From Paracoccaceae bacterium Fryx2 (GTDB taxonomy: Bacteria > Pseudomonadota > Alphaproteobacteria > Rhodobacterales > Rhodobacteraceae): DNA of 64,000 nucleotides. The stretch's first letter is position 1. Each line of letters opens with the position of its first letter. Below, piece by piece: positions 26,439 to 35,241 of this stretch. The stretch lies in NCBI GenBank assembly GCA_032334235.1, contig JAVSGI010000005.1, forward strand, positions 124,001-188,000, read 5' to 3'. Under the pieces are notes generated by a model, which made no database searches, had not been told where the DNA came from, and saw only the letters and a program-made list of their open reading frames with translations. The position numbers and the translations under genes are program-made.

Positions 26439-27542
26439 ATGACCGAGACCAGGACCGATTTTTCCGACGCGATCTCGTCGATAGATGAGATCATCGACGA
26501 TGCCCGCAACGGGCGCATGTTCATTCTGGTCGATCACGAGGATCGCGAGAACGAGGGCGATCTGGTGATTCCGGGGCAGATGTGCACCCCGCAGGCGGTG
26601 AACTTCATGGCGATGCACGGGCGCGGGCTGATCTGCCTTGCGCTGCCGGGGTCGCGGATAGACGCGCTGGGCCTGCCGCTGATGAGCCCGAAGAATTCGA
26701 GCCGCCACGAGACGGCCTTCACGCTTTCCATCGAGGCGCGCGAGGGGGTGTCCACCGGAATCTCCGCCGCCGACCGTGCGCTGACAGTTTCTGTGGCGAT
26801 CGACCCGACCAAGGGTGCCGCCGACATCGCCACGCCGGGCCATGTGTTCCCGCTGCGTGCCCGCGACGGCGGGGTGCTGGTGCGGGCCGGGCATACCGAG
26901 GCTGCGGTTGATGTCAGCCGTCTGGCCGGGCTGAACCCGTCAGGCGTGATTTGCGAGATCATGAACGAGGACGGTACCATGGCGCGGCTGCCCGATCTGG
27001 TGAGCTTCGCACAGCGCCACAACCTGAAGATCGGCACGATTTCGGATCTGATCGCCTATCGGCGGCGTCATGACAATCTGGTGAACGAGAAGGCGGTCAA
27101 GCCCGTCACCTCGGTGCATGGCGGCGACTGGCTGATGCGGATCTTCACCGACGAGACCCAGGGCGCCGAGCATGTCGTGCTGACCAAGGGCGACATCCGG
27201 AGCGAGGCGCCGGTGCTGGTGCGGGTCCATGCGCTCGACCCGCTGGAGGATGTGCTGGGCATCCACCCGACACATGCGGGCGAGTTGCAGCGCGCCATGC
27301 GGCTGATCGCGGTCGAGGGGCGCGGGGTTGTCGTGCTCTTGCGCGACACCACGATGAAGCTGGCGATGGAGGGCGAGCATTCGCCCCAGACGCTGCGGCA
27401 ATACGGGCTGGGGGCGCAGATCCTGTCGGCGCTGGGCCTGAGCCGGATCACGCTGGTTACCAATTCGAAAGCGCCGAAGGTGGTCGGGCTGGAGGCTTAC
27501 GGGCTGTCCATCGCGGGCACCCGCGCCATTCCGGAGGTCTGA
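26439..27542 (+). CDS. ribB: RibBX: 3,4-dihydroxy-2-butanone-4-phosphate synthase with degenerate GTP cyclohydrolase II-like domain
   Basis: 367 residues. The N-terminal DHBP synthase is intact: VDHEDRENEGDLV (acidic metal site), SSRHETAFTLSI, GVSTGISAADRA, ATPGHVFPLRA and GHTEAAVD. It makes the four-carbon riboflavin precursor from ribulose 5-phosphate. The C-terminal about 150 residues align with GTP cyclohydrolase II, but the zinc-binding cysteine region reads LVRVHALDPLEDVLGIHP where active enzymes have the three zinc cysteines. No cysteine occurs in that domain, so it cannot bind zinc in the usual way. This matches the RibBX type known in proteobacteria. A separate ribA must exist elsewhere. 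Confidence 0.9.
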   Translation: MTETRTDFSDAISSIDEIIDDARNGRMFILVDHEDRENEGDLVIPGQMCTPQAVNFMAMHGRGLICLALPGSRIDALGLPLMSPKNSSRHETAFTLSIEAREGVSTGISAADRALTVSVAIDPTKGAADIATPGHVFPLRARDGGVLVRAGHTEAAVDVSRLAGLNPSGVICEIMNEDGTMARLPDLVSFAQRHNLKIGTISDLIAYRRRHDNLVNEKAVKPVTSVHGGDWLMRIFTDETQGAEHVVLTKGDIRSEAPVLVRVHALDPLEDVLGIHPTHAGELQRAMRLIAVEGRGVVVLLRDTTMKLAMEGEHSPQTLRQYGLGAQILSALGLSRITLVTNSKAPKVVGLEAYGLSIAGTRAIPEV

Positions 27543-27545
27543 GCC

Positions 27546-28130
27546 ATGGCCGCAATCGAAGAGCATTACGTCCTGCCGCTGCCGGTGTTCGACAAGCCGG
27601 TGAAGCTTCTGCTGGTGGTGGCGCCCTATTACCGCGACATTGCCGACAGTCTGGTGGCCGGGGCCAGTGCCATGGCGGCCGATTGCGGCGCCACCTGCGA
27701 GCTGGTCGAGGTGCCGGGCGCGCTGGAACTGCCGGCGGCGATCGGCATGGCCGGGCGGCAGGCGGATTTCGACGGCTTTGTGGCGCTGGGCTGCATCATC
27801 CGGGGCGAGACGACGCATTACGACACGGTGTGCAATGACAGCTCGCGCGGATTGATGCTTTTGGGGTTGCAGGGGCTGTGCATCGGCAACGGCATCCTGA
27901 CGGTGGAAAACCGCGGCCAGGCCGAGGTGCGGGCCGATCCGGGCGGGCAGAACAAGGGCGGCGGGGCGGCGGCGGCGGCGCTGCATCTGGTCGCGCTTGG
28001 ACGTCGCTGGTCGGGCACGCGCAAGGGCATGGGGTTCCGCCCGGTGGACGAGTTGCGCGCGGCGCAAGGCAAGACGGCGCCAGACCGGGCGGCGCAGGAA
28101 AATTCGGCGCAGGGGATGACGGGCGCATGA
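27546..28130 (+). CDS. ribH: 6,7-dimethyl-8-ribityllumazine synthase
   Basis: 194 residues, somewhat longer than the usual 150-160 because of a C-terminal tail rich in Ala and Gln. The core has VVAPYYRDIADSLVAGA, VEVPGALELPAAIG and GCIIRGETTHYDTVCN, covering the substrate-binding residues and catalytic histidine, and NGILTVENRGQAEVRAD. It joins the RibB and RibA/RibD branches to make lumazine. It starts 3 bp after ribBX and overlaps nusB by 4 bp. Confidence 0.95.
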   Translation: MAAIEEHYVLPLPVFDKPVKLLLVVAPYYRDIADSLVAGASAMAADCGATCELVEVPGALELPAAIGMAGRQADFDGFVALGCIIRGETTHYDTVCNDSSRGLMLLGLQGLCIGNGILTVENRGQAEVRADPGGQNKGGGAAAAALHLVALGRRWSGTRKGMGFRPVDELRAAQGKTAPDRAAQENSAQGMTGA

Positions 28131-28588
28131 GCAGGCCGGACAAGAGGCAGATGAAATCGGCGGCCCGGCTTTATGCCGTGCAGGCGCTGTTCCAGATGGA
28201 AGCCTCGGGGCAGACGGTGGAGGGTGTCACGGCCGAGTTCGAGAGCCATCGCTTCGGCGCGGTCTATGACGGCGACGAGATGGCCGAGGGCGACGTGGCG
28301 CATTTTCGCGCGCTGGTCGGCCATGCGGTGAACTGGCAGGCCAGGCTGGACCAGATGACCGACCGCGCGCTGGTGGCGAAATGGCCGATCGACCGGATCG
28401 ACCCGGTGCTGCGCGCCCTGTTCCGTGCCGCCGGGGCCGAGATGCTGGAAATGCCGACGCCGCCCAAGGTCGTGATCTCGGAATTCGTCGATGTCGCCAA
28501 GGCATTCTTTCCCGAGGGCAAGGAATCGAAGTTCGTCAATGCCGTGCTCGACCACATGGCGCACGAGGCCAGACCCGAGGCGTTCTGA
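28127..28588 (+). CDS. nusB: Transcription antitermination factor NusB
   Basis: 153 residues from ATG 28127 (ATGA overlap with ribH). The all-helical NusB fold shows in SAARLYAVQALFQMEASG, in ALVAKWPIDRIDPVLRALFRAA and in PPKVVISEFVDVAKAFF, followed by KFVNAVLDHMA. With NusE (S10) it binds boxA RNA in rRNA antitermination. The ribH-nusB order is common in proteobacteria. Confidence 0.95.
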   Translation: MSRPDKRQMKSAARLYAVQALFQMEASGQTVEGVTAEFESHRFGAVYDGDEMAEGDVAHFRALVGHAVNWQARLDQMTDRALVAKWPIDRIDPVLRALFRAAGAEMLEMPTPPKVVISEFVDVAKAFFPEGKESKFVNAVLDHMAHEARPEAF

Positions 28589-28672
28589 GGCCCCCTGACG
28601 CCGCGTGCACGAAAAAGAGACTGGCAAGTGCCGCGACAAGGAGTATCGTGGGGTGAAACAAGGAGTCGCACC

Positions 28673-28975
28673 ATGCCCAAGCTTGTCCGTCTTTACATCG
28701 TCAATTGTGCCATCGGCTTTGGCATCGCGCTGGCCTTCGTCGTCGGGCTTGTGGCGCTTGACGTGGCGAATCTGAAGCATCTGATCCTTGAAACCGAGAT
28801 GGGCTGGCTGGCCGGGGCGATGCTGGTCATGGCGAACGGTGTGGTTTTCGCGGGCGTGCAGTTCGCCATCGCGGTGATGCGCATGGCCGAGGACGACAAG
28901 GGCCCCAAGGGCGGGCACCGGGCCCGTGTCCGGCTGGACAAGCCGATTCGCGTTGGGGTTGAAGCGCGCCGCTGA
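28673..28975 (+). CDS. Small membrane protein, two predicted helices
   Basis: 100 residues from ATG 28673 behind AAGGAG. Helices at about 6-30 (YIVNCAIGFGIALAFVVGLV) and 44-68 (GWLAGAMLVMANGVVFAGVQ) are followed by a basic cytoplasmic tail (GGHRARVRLDKPIRVGVEAR). No family recognised. It has its own terminator at 29001-29030 and may be cotranscribed with nusB 84 bp upstream. Confidence 0.7.
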   Translation: MPKLVRLYIVNCAIGFGIALAFVVGLVALDVANLKHLILETEMGWLAGAMLVMANGVVFAGVQFAIAVMRMAEDDKGPKGGHRARVRLDKPIRVGVEARR

Positions 28976-29000
28976 TACAAGAAATATCTTTGTGAAGAGA

Positions 29001-29030
29001 AAGCCCGGTTCGTCCGGGCTTTTTTCTTTT
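29001..29030 (+). terminator. Rho-independent terminator
   Basis: AAGCCCGG (29001-29008) pairs with CCGGGCTT around a short loop, followed by TTTTCTTTT. It ends the rib-nusB region. Confidence 0.88.
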
Positions 29031-29258
29031 GGCGCCCGGCTATTGCAAGCCTTTGATATTGTCGGGGAATACGGGGTTTTGTCTGTCCGGCCCGCCGCAG
29101 GTTGTGGCATAAATGCCGCGCGTCCGGCCGGGGGGGAGTCTCGATTGGAACGATCGTCCGGTTAAACCGTTGGTTGTTCAGTGCAGTCTGGCGGATGACC
29201 GGGCTGCCTTTCTTCCTTTGCGCGATCTGCGCAGAGCAACGATCTGAGAGGACGACCC

Positions 29259-30089
29259 ATGAACATGAACAAATTGTCCGGCGCTGCGGCTGTGGCACTG
29301 CTGCTGGGAACGACCGCCGGTCTGGCGCAGACCACCCTGACCGGAACGCGGGCCATCGACGACAGCATCAACGACATCAACTACGCTGTCACGACCGACC
29401 TGGCGCGCGGCAACGATGACTATCGTTTCGGCAACCCGGAATTCCGGCCGGGGCTGTCGGGGTCGGCATCGCTTTCCTACACAGGCAAGGACGGCGACAA
29501 TGATTCGCAGGAACTGACCCTGGGTGCCCGGCTGCGCTTCGCTCAGGGCCAGTTGGTGCAGACCATCGGCGCACTGGTCGAATTCACCGAAGCTACCGGG
29601 ACCAAGACCAAGCAGGACGTGTTCGGCATCTACGACGCCAACTACTACTTCACCGACCGCTTCTACGGATTCGTGCTGGGCCGGGTCGTCACCGACGGTC
29701 TTGCCGACGCCGCCGATGATTTCAAGCATGATGCCTTCATCGGCATCGGCCCTGGTTACCGGATCGTCAACACGCCCGATTTCAGCTGGCGCGTGCAGGC
29801 GGGTGTCGGGCTCAGCTATACTGAAGATGGCCTGGGCAACGACACCAGCGAAGTCGGGGGCATCGCATCGTCGCGTGTGTTCTACCAGATCAACGAGGCG
29901 CTGTTCCTGACCAACGACACCGACATCCTGACCTCTGACGCAGCCTTCCGCGTCAGCAACGATTTCGGTGTGAACTACAAGATGTCCGACATGTTTGCCA
30001 CGCGTGTCAGCCTCTTGACCGACTACAACGACAGCCGTGCAGACCGCACCGAGAACAAGCTTGGCGTCTCGCTGGTCTACAGCTTCTGA
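29259..30089 (+). CDS. DUF481-like outer-membrane beta-barrel protein
   Basis: 276 residues with a signal peptide (AAAVALLLGTTAGLAQ, cleavage before TTLTG). The mature protein alternates hydrophobic and polar residues in strands and ends in VSLVYSF, the aromatic C-terminus of a barrel recognised by the Bam complex. LSGSASLSYTGKDGDNDSQE and the closing KLGVSLVYSF resemble DUF481 (YdiY) proteins. Strong GC-rich ribosome site (GAGAGGACGACCC). Function unknown, perhaps a small porin or structural protein. It has its own terminator. Confidence 0.75.
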   Translation: MNMNKLSGAAAVALLLGTTAGLAQTTLTGTRAIDDSINDINYAVTTDLARGNDDYRFGNPEFRPGLSGSASLSYTGKDGDNDSQELTLGARLRFAQGQLVQTIGALVEFTEATGTKTKQDVFGIYDANYYFTDRFYGFVLGRVVTDGLADAADDFKHDAFIGIGPGYRIVNTPDFSWRVQAGVGLSYTEDGLGNDTSEVGGIASSRVFYQINEALFLTNDTDILTSDAAFRVSNDFGVNYKMSDMFATRVSLLTDYNDSRADRTENKLGVSLVYSF

Positions 30090-30119
30090 TACCTGACGAC
30101 CTACGTCTTTTTCATCACT

Positions 30120-30146
30120 GGGGCAGGGAAACCTGCCCCTTTTTTC
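30120..30146 (+). terminator. Rho-independent terminator after the DUF481 gene
   Basis: GGGGCAGG and CCTGCCCC (30120-30127 and 30132-30139) with a 4-nt loop, then TTTTTTC. The next 220 bp up to the DUF2798 gene show nothing recognisable. Confidence 0.9.
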
Positions 30147-30370
30147 ATGCGCGGTGATCGGGGAAAAGGTGGCGGGAACCGCAGCGGCCGTGGAGACGTG
30201 AATTTCCCGAGAGCCTGAGTGTTCAGGTTGGTCGCCAGATACCAGGGCCAGAACCCAAGCAGAGCCAGCTCCCTCGGAGATGCTTATCGGCCACTGGAAA
30301 AGGGTCTCGCACGAGAAGAGCAGAACCCGCCAAGGCTTAATCTAGGCGCTATCGGACAGTCCCGCAAGCC

Positions 30371-30601
30371 TCAGGGCAGCAAACGGTCCAGTTGATGCGC
30401 CAGTTTGAAGGCCAGTGGTCCGATGGCCATCGAAAGCACGAAGGCAATCGGCCAGGCGGTCAGGAACGTCTTGCCCCATTGCGCCAGAAAAGCCTCGGTC
30501 GGCCCAAGCGCCACAAGGCCGAAGATTCCGGTCATCGCCCCCGCCATCATTGCGGAAATCAGCACCTGTGCCAGCAGCACGGTGCGGGTGGAATGTGTCA
30601 T
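30371..30601 (-). CDS. DUF2798-type small membrane protein
   Basis: 76 residues from ATG 30601 (upstream in-frame codons lack a ribosome site). Two membrane helices: VLLAQVLISAMMAGAMTGIF and WPIAFVLSMAIGPLAFKLA. The closing AFVLSMAIGPLAFKLAHQLD is typical of DUF2798. Role unknown. It is divergent from the LexA-controlled mmcB gene 200 bp away. Confidence 0.7.
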   Translation of the reverse strand: MTHSTRTVLLAQVLISAMMAGAMTGIFGLVALGPTEAFLAQWGKTFLTAWPIAFVLSMAIGPLAFKLAHQLDRLLP

Positions 30602-30801
30602 GTCGGTCGTCCTGTTCGGTGCGGCGCGTTGAAGCGCCTGGGTTTTCAAAGCACCGTGGGTTCGCGCAGGCGACATTCCCGAGGATTCGGGGACCGGGAT
30701 GACCAACCGGCCAGACATTTTCCGGCTGACCGTCAGTAGCCTGGCAGGGCGGCGGTGTCAAAGGCGAAACGGCACCAATTTTCGGCAGCAGCTTGCGTGC
30801 T

Positions 30802-30816
30802 GTTCACCTTTGGTTC
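30802..30816 (+). promoter_or_regulatory. LexA (SOS) box upstream of mmcB
   Basis: GTTCACCTTTGGTTC matches the alphaproteobacterial LexA operator GTTC-N7-GTTC exactly. Its right end is 11 bp before the mmcB ATG, so LexA bound here would block transcription start. Confidence 0.85.
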
Positions 30817-30827
30817 ATATTTTGCGG

Positions 30828-31286
30828 ATGGACCCGTTGAACACCCTGCCACCGATGCCCGGCCAGCGCCTTGCGCGCGGGGTTTGCCGCCATCTGCTGG
30901 GGCATGGCTTTGTCACGATCGAGGAACTGGTGCCTGCGCCCGGCCTGCGCGCTGACGTGGTGGCGTTGGGGCCGAAGGGCGAGGTCTGGCTGGTGGAATG
31001 CAAGTCGGGCCGCGCCGATTTCGCCGCCGACCGCAAGTGGCAGGGGTATCTTGCGTGGTGCGACCGCTTCTTCTGGGCGGTGGATGCCGATTTCCCGACC
31101 GAGCTGCTGCCGGAGGGCACCGGCCTGATGCTGGCCGATGCCTATGACGCCGAGATCCTGCGGATGGGGCCGGAAACGCCGCTGGCCCCGGCGCGGCGCA
31201 AGGCGCTGGTGCAGACCTTTGCCCGCCAGGCCGCGCTGCGCCTGCAGGGCCTGCGCGATCCGGGGCTCAGCGCCTTTTCGGTTTGA
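30828..31286 (+). CDS. mmcB: MmcB family DNA repair protein
   Basis: 152 residues from ATG 30828. The segment LRADVVALGPKGEVWLVECKSG carries the D...ExK signature of PD-(D/E)xK nuclease folds, followed by DFAADRKWQGYLAWCDRFFWAVD. In Caulobacter the MmcB protein is SOS-induced and aids mitomycin C resistance. A perfect LexA box lies just upstream, supporting the call. Overlaps the convergent DUF6324 gene by 20 bp. Confidence 0.9.
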   Translation: MDPLNTLPPMPGQRLARGVCRHLLGHGFVTIEELVPAPGLRADVVALGPKGEVWLVECKSGRADFAADRKWQGYLAWCDRFFWAVDADFPTELLPEGTGLMLADAYDAEILRMGPETPLAPARRKALVQTFARQAALRLQGLRDPGLSAFSV

Positions 31287-31521
31287 CCGGCCCCGCATTG
31301 CCTGCATTGCCCGCCCCAGGCTTGCCCGCCCCCGGTTCGCCCATGGCGCGGGCGGCGGCCGCGGCGGCGCGCAGTTCCTCGGCGATTTCCTCGGCCTCTT
31401 CGGGGTCGAAATCCAGCGGCAGTTCGATGCCGTCCGCCTCGATGTAAATACGCACCATGCCCAGGGAGGTTGGCCCGATCTGGACGTTGGCGGCGATGTC
31501 GCTTTGCTTGTCGATGCCCAT
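31267..31521 (-). CDS. DUF6324-like small protein
   Basis: 84 residues from ATG 31521 (behind GGAGGC on the minus strand). The core SDIAANVQIGPTSLGMVRIY and IELPLDFDPEEAEEIAEELR resembles a family found in Rhodobacteraceae that I recall as DUF6324. The tail is Ala/Gly/Pro-rich and probably disordered. Function unknown. It is convergent with mmcB, the two ends overlapping by 20 bp. Confidence 0.7.
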   Translation of the reverse strand: MGIDKQSDIAANVQIGPTSLGMVRIYIEADGIELPLDFDPEEAEEIAEELRAAAAAARAMGEPGAGKPGAGNAGNAGPVKPKRR

Positions 31522-31855
31522 GAGGCCTCCGGGGGGTGGTGGACTGCTGGTCGCGGAGGTAACGCCAGACGAGGGGCAAGGCAAGGGCGCTGGCCCTGCG
31601 CCGTTCGCAAGGAGCATGGTTTCACCCGCATCCTGGCCTTTGCTGCCGCAATGGCAGCACAGAGCCGGCGGACGGCGTTGAATGGCGCAATCTTGCGCAA
31701 GGCGGCCCGGTTCGGCCCGGTGTCGGCCCATCCGGCGCGGCCGTTCGGCTGCGTCGTTGCGGAACAGCATCGGGAAATCGCGCTCTGATCCGCGGCGGGG
31801 CGCGCAATCATCCTCTTGCAATTCGCGGGACGGGGGGGTAAACGGCCCCCCAAGT

Positions 31856-31932
31856 GCCGATGTAGCTCAGTTGGTTAGAGCACTAGATTGTGGATCTAGG
31901 GGTCGCCCGTTCGAGCCGGGCCATCGGTACCA
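31856..31932 (+). tRNA. tRNA-His (GTG anticodon), CCA encoded
   Basis: 77 nt. Acceptor GCCGATG pairs with CATCGGT, then A73 and CCA. The D arm is TAGCTCAG-type, the anticodon stem CTAGA/TCTAG encloses TTGTGGA with anticodon GTG, and the T arm is GCCCG-TTCGAGC-CGGGC. Position -1 is T, not G, and position 73 is A. Alphaproteobacterial tRNA-His is known to lack the universal G-1 and C73. Confidence 0.95.
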
Positions 31933-32037
31933 TCCCCCATTCAGACGCGACCCTGTGGCGCCCTCGGGCGATTGCCATTGGCCTTCGCCTGCCCGGCCGC
32001 TATGGTTGACCCCCATCAGACACAATTCCGGATTGCC

Positions 32038-34365
32038 ATGACCCCTGACGCATCCCGCCGCATCGCGCTTCTCATTGCCACCGAAATCGCGGCCACACCT
32101 GCGCAGGTCGCGGCGGCCGTCGATCTCCTGGACGGGGGCGCCACGGTGCCCTTCGTCGCGCGCTATCGCAAGGAGGCGACCGGCGGGCTGGACGACACGC
32201 AACTGCGCACCCTTGCCGAGCGTCTGGCCTATCTGCGCGAGCTTGAGGCGCGGCGGCTGGCGATCCTGGGCTCGATCCGCGATCAGGGCAAGCTGACGGC
32301 AGAGCTGGAGACGGGCATTGCCAAGGCGGTGACCAAGGCGGAACTGGAGGACATCTATCTGCCCTACAAGCCCAAGCGCCGCACCAAGGCGATGATCGCG
32401 CGCGAAAACGGGCTGGGGCCGCTGGCCGAGGCGATTCTGGCCGACCGCGCCGCCGATCCGGCCACGCTGGCGGCGGGGTATCTGTCCGAAACCGTGGCCG
32501 ACGGGAAGGCGGCGCTGGAAGGCGCGCGCGACATCATCGCGGAAGGGCTGGCCGAAAACGCCGACCTGCTGGGGCGGCTGCGGCTTCACATGAAGGGCGC
32601 GGCCCGGCTGGTGGCGAACGTGGTGGCGGGGAAAGAGGCCGAAGGCACCAAGTTTTCCGACTATTTCGCCCATTCCGAAGACTGGTCGCGCGCCCCCGGC
32701 CACCGCGTGCTGGCGATGCTGCGCGGCCGCAACGAAGGATTCCTGACCGTCGATCTGGCGGTCGATGCCGATGCGGCGCGCGGCGAAAGCCCCTGCGAGC
32801 GCATGGCGGCGGCAGCCCTGCAGGCCACCGGGCGCGGCCCCGGCGACGCCTGGCTGCGCGAGGCGGCAAGCTGGGCGTGGCGGGTCAAGCTGAAGACCTC
32901 TCTGACGCTCGACCTGATGGGAGAATTGCGCGACCGGGCGGAAGCCGAGGCGATCCAGGTCTTTGCCCGCAACCTGAAAGACCTGCTGCTGGCGGCCCCG
33001 GCAGGCGGCAAGGCGACGATGGGTCTCGACCCCGGCATCCGCACCGGGGTCAAGGTCGCGGTGGTCGACGGCACCGGCAAGTGCCTCGAAACCGCGACGG
33101 TCTATCCGTTCCAGCCGAAGAACGACCTGCGCGGCGCACAGGCGACGATTGCAGGGCTGATCGGCCGGCACGGCGTGCAGTTGATCGCCATCGGCAACGG
33201 CACCGCCAGCCGCGAGACCGAAAAGCTGGTGGCCGACTTGCTGGCGCTGCTGCCGGGCACGGCACCCAAGCCGGTCAAGGTGATCGTGTCCGAGGCCGGC
33301 GCCTCGGTCTATTCGGCCTCGGCGCTGGCGGCGGCCGAGTTCCCCGATCTCGACGTGTCGCTGCGCGGCGCGGTGTCGATCGCGCGGCGCCTGCAGGATC
33401 CGCTGGCCGAACTGGTAAAGATCGAGCCGAAGTCGATCGGCGTCGGGCAATACCAGCACGATGTCGACCAGCACCGGCTGGGCCGCAGCCTGGAAGCGGT
33501 GGTCGAGGATGCGGTGAACGCGGTCGGGGTCGACCTCAACACCGCCTCGGCGCCGCTCTTGGCGCGGGTGTCGGGGGTGGGGCCGGGGCTGGCCGAGGCC
33601 ATCGTCAGCCACCGCGACGCCAACGGCCCGTTCGGCACAAGGCGCGAACTGCTGAAGGTGGCGCGGCTGGGGCCGAAGGCGTTCGAGCAGGCGGCGGGCT
33701 TCCTGCGGGTCAGCGGCGGCAAGGAACCGCTCGACGCCTCGTCGGTCCACCCCGAGGCCTACGACTTGGCCCGCCGCATCGTCGCCGCCTGCGGGCGCGA
33801 CCTGCGCAGCGTGATGGGCGACAGCGCCGCGCTGCAAAAGCTCGACCCCCGCGCCTTCATCGACGACCGTTTCGGGCTGCCGACGGTGAAGGACATCCTG
33901 GCCGAACTGGAAAAGCCCGGCCGCGACCCGCGCCCCGGCTTCAGGACCGCGACCTTCGCCGACGGCGTCGACGAGATCCGCGATCTGAAACCGGGGATGC
34001 TGCTGGAAGGCACGGTGACCAACGTGGCGGCCTTCGGCGCCTTCGTCGACATCGGCGTGCATCAGGACGGGCTGGTGCATGTCAGCCAGCTTGCCGACCG
34101 TTTCGTGAAAGACCCGCATGAGGTGGTCAAGGCGGGCGACGTGGTGAAGGTGCGGGTGGTCGAGGTCGACGTGGCGCGCAAGCGCATCGCCCTGACCATG
34201 AAGCGCGACAGCGCCGAGGCCCGCGAAGCCGCCGCCGAACGCCCCCGCGGCCCGGCCCCGGCACGCGGCACCCCGTCCAAACCCTTGCCGAAGACCGCAG
34301 GTCCCGCTGCCCCGGCCGCCTCCAGCCCGTTCGACGCGCTGCGCGGCGCCCTCAAGCGCGACTGA
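32038..34365 (+). CDS. tex: Tex family RNA-binding protein
   Basis: 775 residues, typical length. The N-terminal Tex domain has [21 protein letters not shown], the YqgF/RNase H-like domain has [21 protein letters not shown], the HhH helices include [20 protein letters not shown], and the C-terminal S1 domain has [20 protein letters not shown] and [13 protein letters not shown]. Tex binds RNA and affects transcription and translation. The start at ATG 32038 keeps the natural N-terminus; an upstream in-frame ATG at 31972 would overlap the tRNA region less plausibly. Confidence 0.93.
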   Translation: MTPDASRRIALLIATEIAATPAQVAAAVDLLDGGATVPFVARYRKEATGGLDDTQLRTLAERLAYLRELEARRLAILGSIRDQGKLTAELETGIAKAVTKAELEDIYLPYKPKRRTKAMIARENGLGPLAEAILADRAADPATLAAGYLSETVADGKAALEGARDIIAEGLAENADLLGRLRLHMKGAARLVANVVAGKEAEGTKFSDYFAHSEDWSRAPGHRVLAMLRGRNEGFLTVDLAVDADAARGESPCERMAAAALQATGRGPGDAWLREAASWAWRVKLKTSLTLDLMGELRDRAEAEAIQVFARNLKDLLLAAPAGGKATMGLDPGIRTGVKVAVVDGTGKCLETATVYPFQPKNDLRGAQATIAGLIGRHGVQLIAIGNGTASRETEKLVADLLALLPGTAPKPVKVIVSEAGASVYSASALAAAEFPDLDVSLRGAVSIARRLQDPLAELVKIEPKSIGVGQYQHDVDQHRLGRSLEAVVEDAVNAVGVDLNTASAPLLARVSGVGPGLAEAIVSHRDANGPFGTRRELLKVARLGPKAFEQAAGFLRVSGGKEPLDASSVHPEAYDLARRIVAACGRDLRSVMGDSAALQKLDPRAFIDDRFGLPTVKDILAELEKPGRDPRPGFRTATFADGVDEIRDLKPGMLLEGTVTNVAAFGAFVDIGVHQDGLVHVSQLADRFVKDPHEVVKAGDVVKVRVVEVDVARKRIALTMKRDSAEAREAAAERPRGPAPARGTPSKPLPKTAGPAAPAASSPFDALRGALKRD

Positions 34366-34374
34366 AGGCAGAAA

Positions 34375-34395
34375 AGGGGGGCTGTCTGCCCCCCT
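34375..34395 (+). terminator. tex terminator, T-tract lost to IS66
   Basis: AGGGGGGC (34375-34382) pairs with GCCCCCCT (34388-34395) around TGTCT. The expected U-tract is replaced by CTTG and the IS66 end at 34400. Confidence 0.6.
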
Positions 34396-34479
34396 CTTGG
34401 TAAGCGTCCGGCCTGACCGCTCTGCCGCGTTCTGATGGTGCCGGTTAGTGTCCACCAACGTTAGTGGACACTATGGTGA

Positions 34480-34839
34480 TTGCTGGCGCGGCGAACGAGG
34501 CGGCTTTGGACGGACGAAGAGAAGCGGTCGATCTGCCTGCAGACGACTGCGCCCGGCGTATCCGTAGCTCAGGTGGCGCTTCGCTACACGGTGACCGCGA
34601 ACCTGATCTTCAAGTGGCTGCGCGATCCCAAGTATCGGCCCGGGTCTGGAACGGGATCAGGAGAAGGCGGCTTGCGGTTTCTGCCGGTAGAGATCGTCCC
34701 GGATATGCCTGCGCCCTTGCAGATGCCCGCCGCAGAGAACCACATTGAGATCGACCTGGCAGGCAGTCACCGGATGCGGATCAGCGGGCGCTATGATCCC
34801 GAGGCATTGGCGCGACTGATCCGGGGGCTGACGGTTTGA
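34480..34839 (+). CDS. tnpA: IS66 TnpA (OrfA, HTH protein)
   Basis: 119 residues from TTG 34480. The transposase_8-type HTH is in [15 protein letters not shown] and [22 protein letters not shown]66 TnpA is needed for transposition with TnpB and TnpC. Its stop overlaps the tnpB start by 4 bp. No longer functional as part of an intact element, because tnpC is cut. Confidence 0.8.
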   Translation: MLARRTRRLWTDEEKRSICLQTTAPGVSVAQVALRYTVTANLIFKWLRDPKYRPGSGTGSGEGGLRFLPVEIVPDMPAPLQMPAAENHIEIDLAGSHRMRISGRYDPEALARLIRGLTV

Positions 34840-35183
34840 TCCCGGTTCCGATCAACACGCAGGTGTGGCTGGCGGCCGGGGTCACCGACATGCGCAAGGG
34901 GTTTGCGGCGCTGGCGGCGCAGGCCGAGGCGGTGCTGAAGCAAGACCCCTTTGCCGGACATCTTTTTGTCTTCCGCGGTCGCCGGGGCGACCTTGTGAAG
35001 ATCATCTGGTGGGATGGTCAGGGCGCGTGCATGTTCATGAAGCGGCTGGAGAAGGGGCGGTTCGTCTGGCCTTCGGCCAAGGAGGGCAAGATCGCGCTGA
35101 CGCCTGCGCAGTTGGCGATGCTGCTGGAAGGGATCGACTGGCGGGCACCGCAGCGGACGTGGCGGCCTTTGGCCGCAGGATAA
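34836..35183 (+). CDS. tnpB: IS66 TnpB accessory protein
   Basis: 115 residues, full family length. [40 protein letters not shown] and [13 protein letters not shown] are near-invariant in IS66 Orf2. ATG overlaps the tnpA stop. Confidence 0.93.
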   Translation: MIPVPINTQVWLAAGVTDMRKGFAALAAQAEAVLKQDPFAGHLFVFRGRRGDLVKIIWWDGQGACMFMKRLEKGRFVWPSAKEGKIALTPAQLAMLLEGIDWRAPQRTWRPLAAG

Positions 35184-35241
35184 TCTACCGGTCCTGCAAT
35201 CAATGATTCCCACAACGAATACAGTGGGATAAACTTCTTGC

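Noticed and set aside
31867-34458. 863-codon minus-strand frame opposite tex
   Set aside because: Antisense shadow of tex, and it runs through the tRNA-His.
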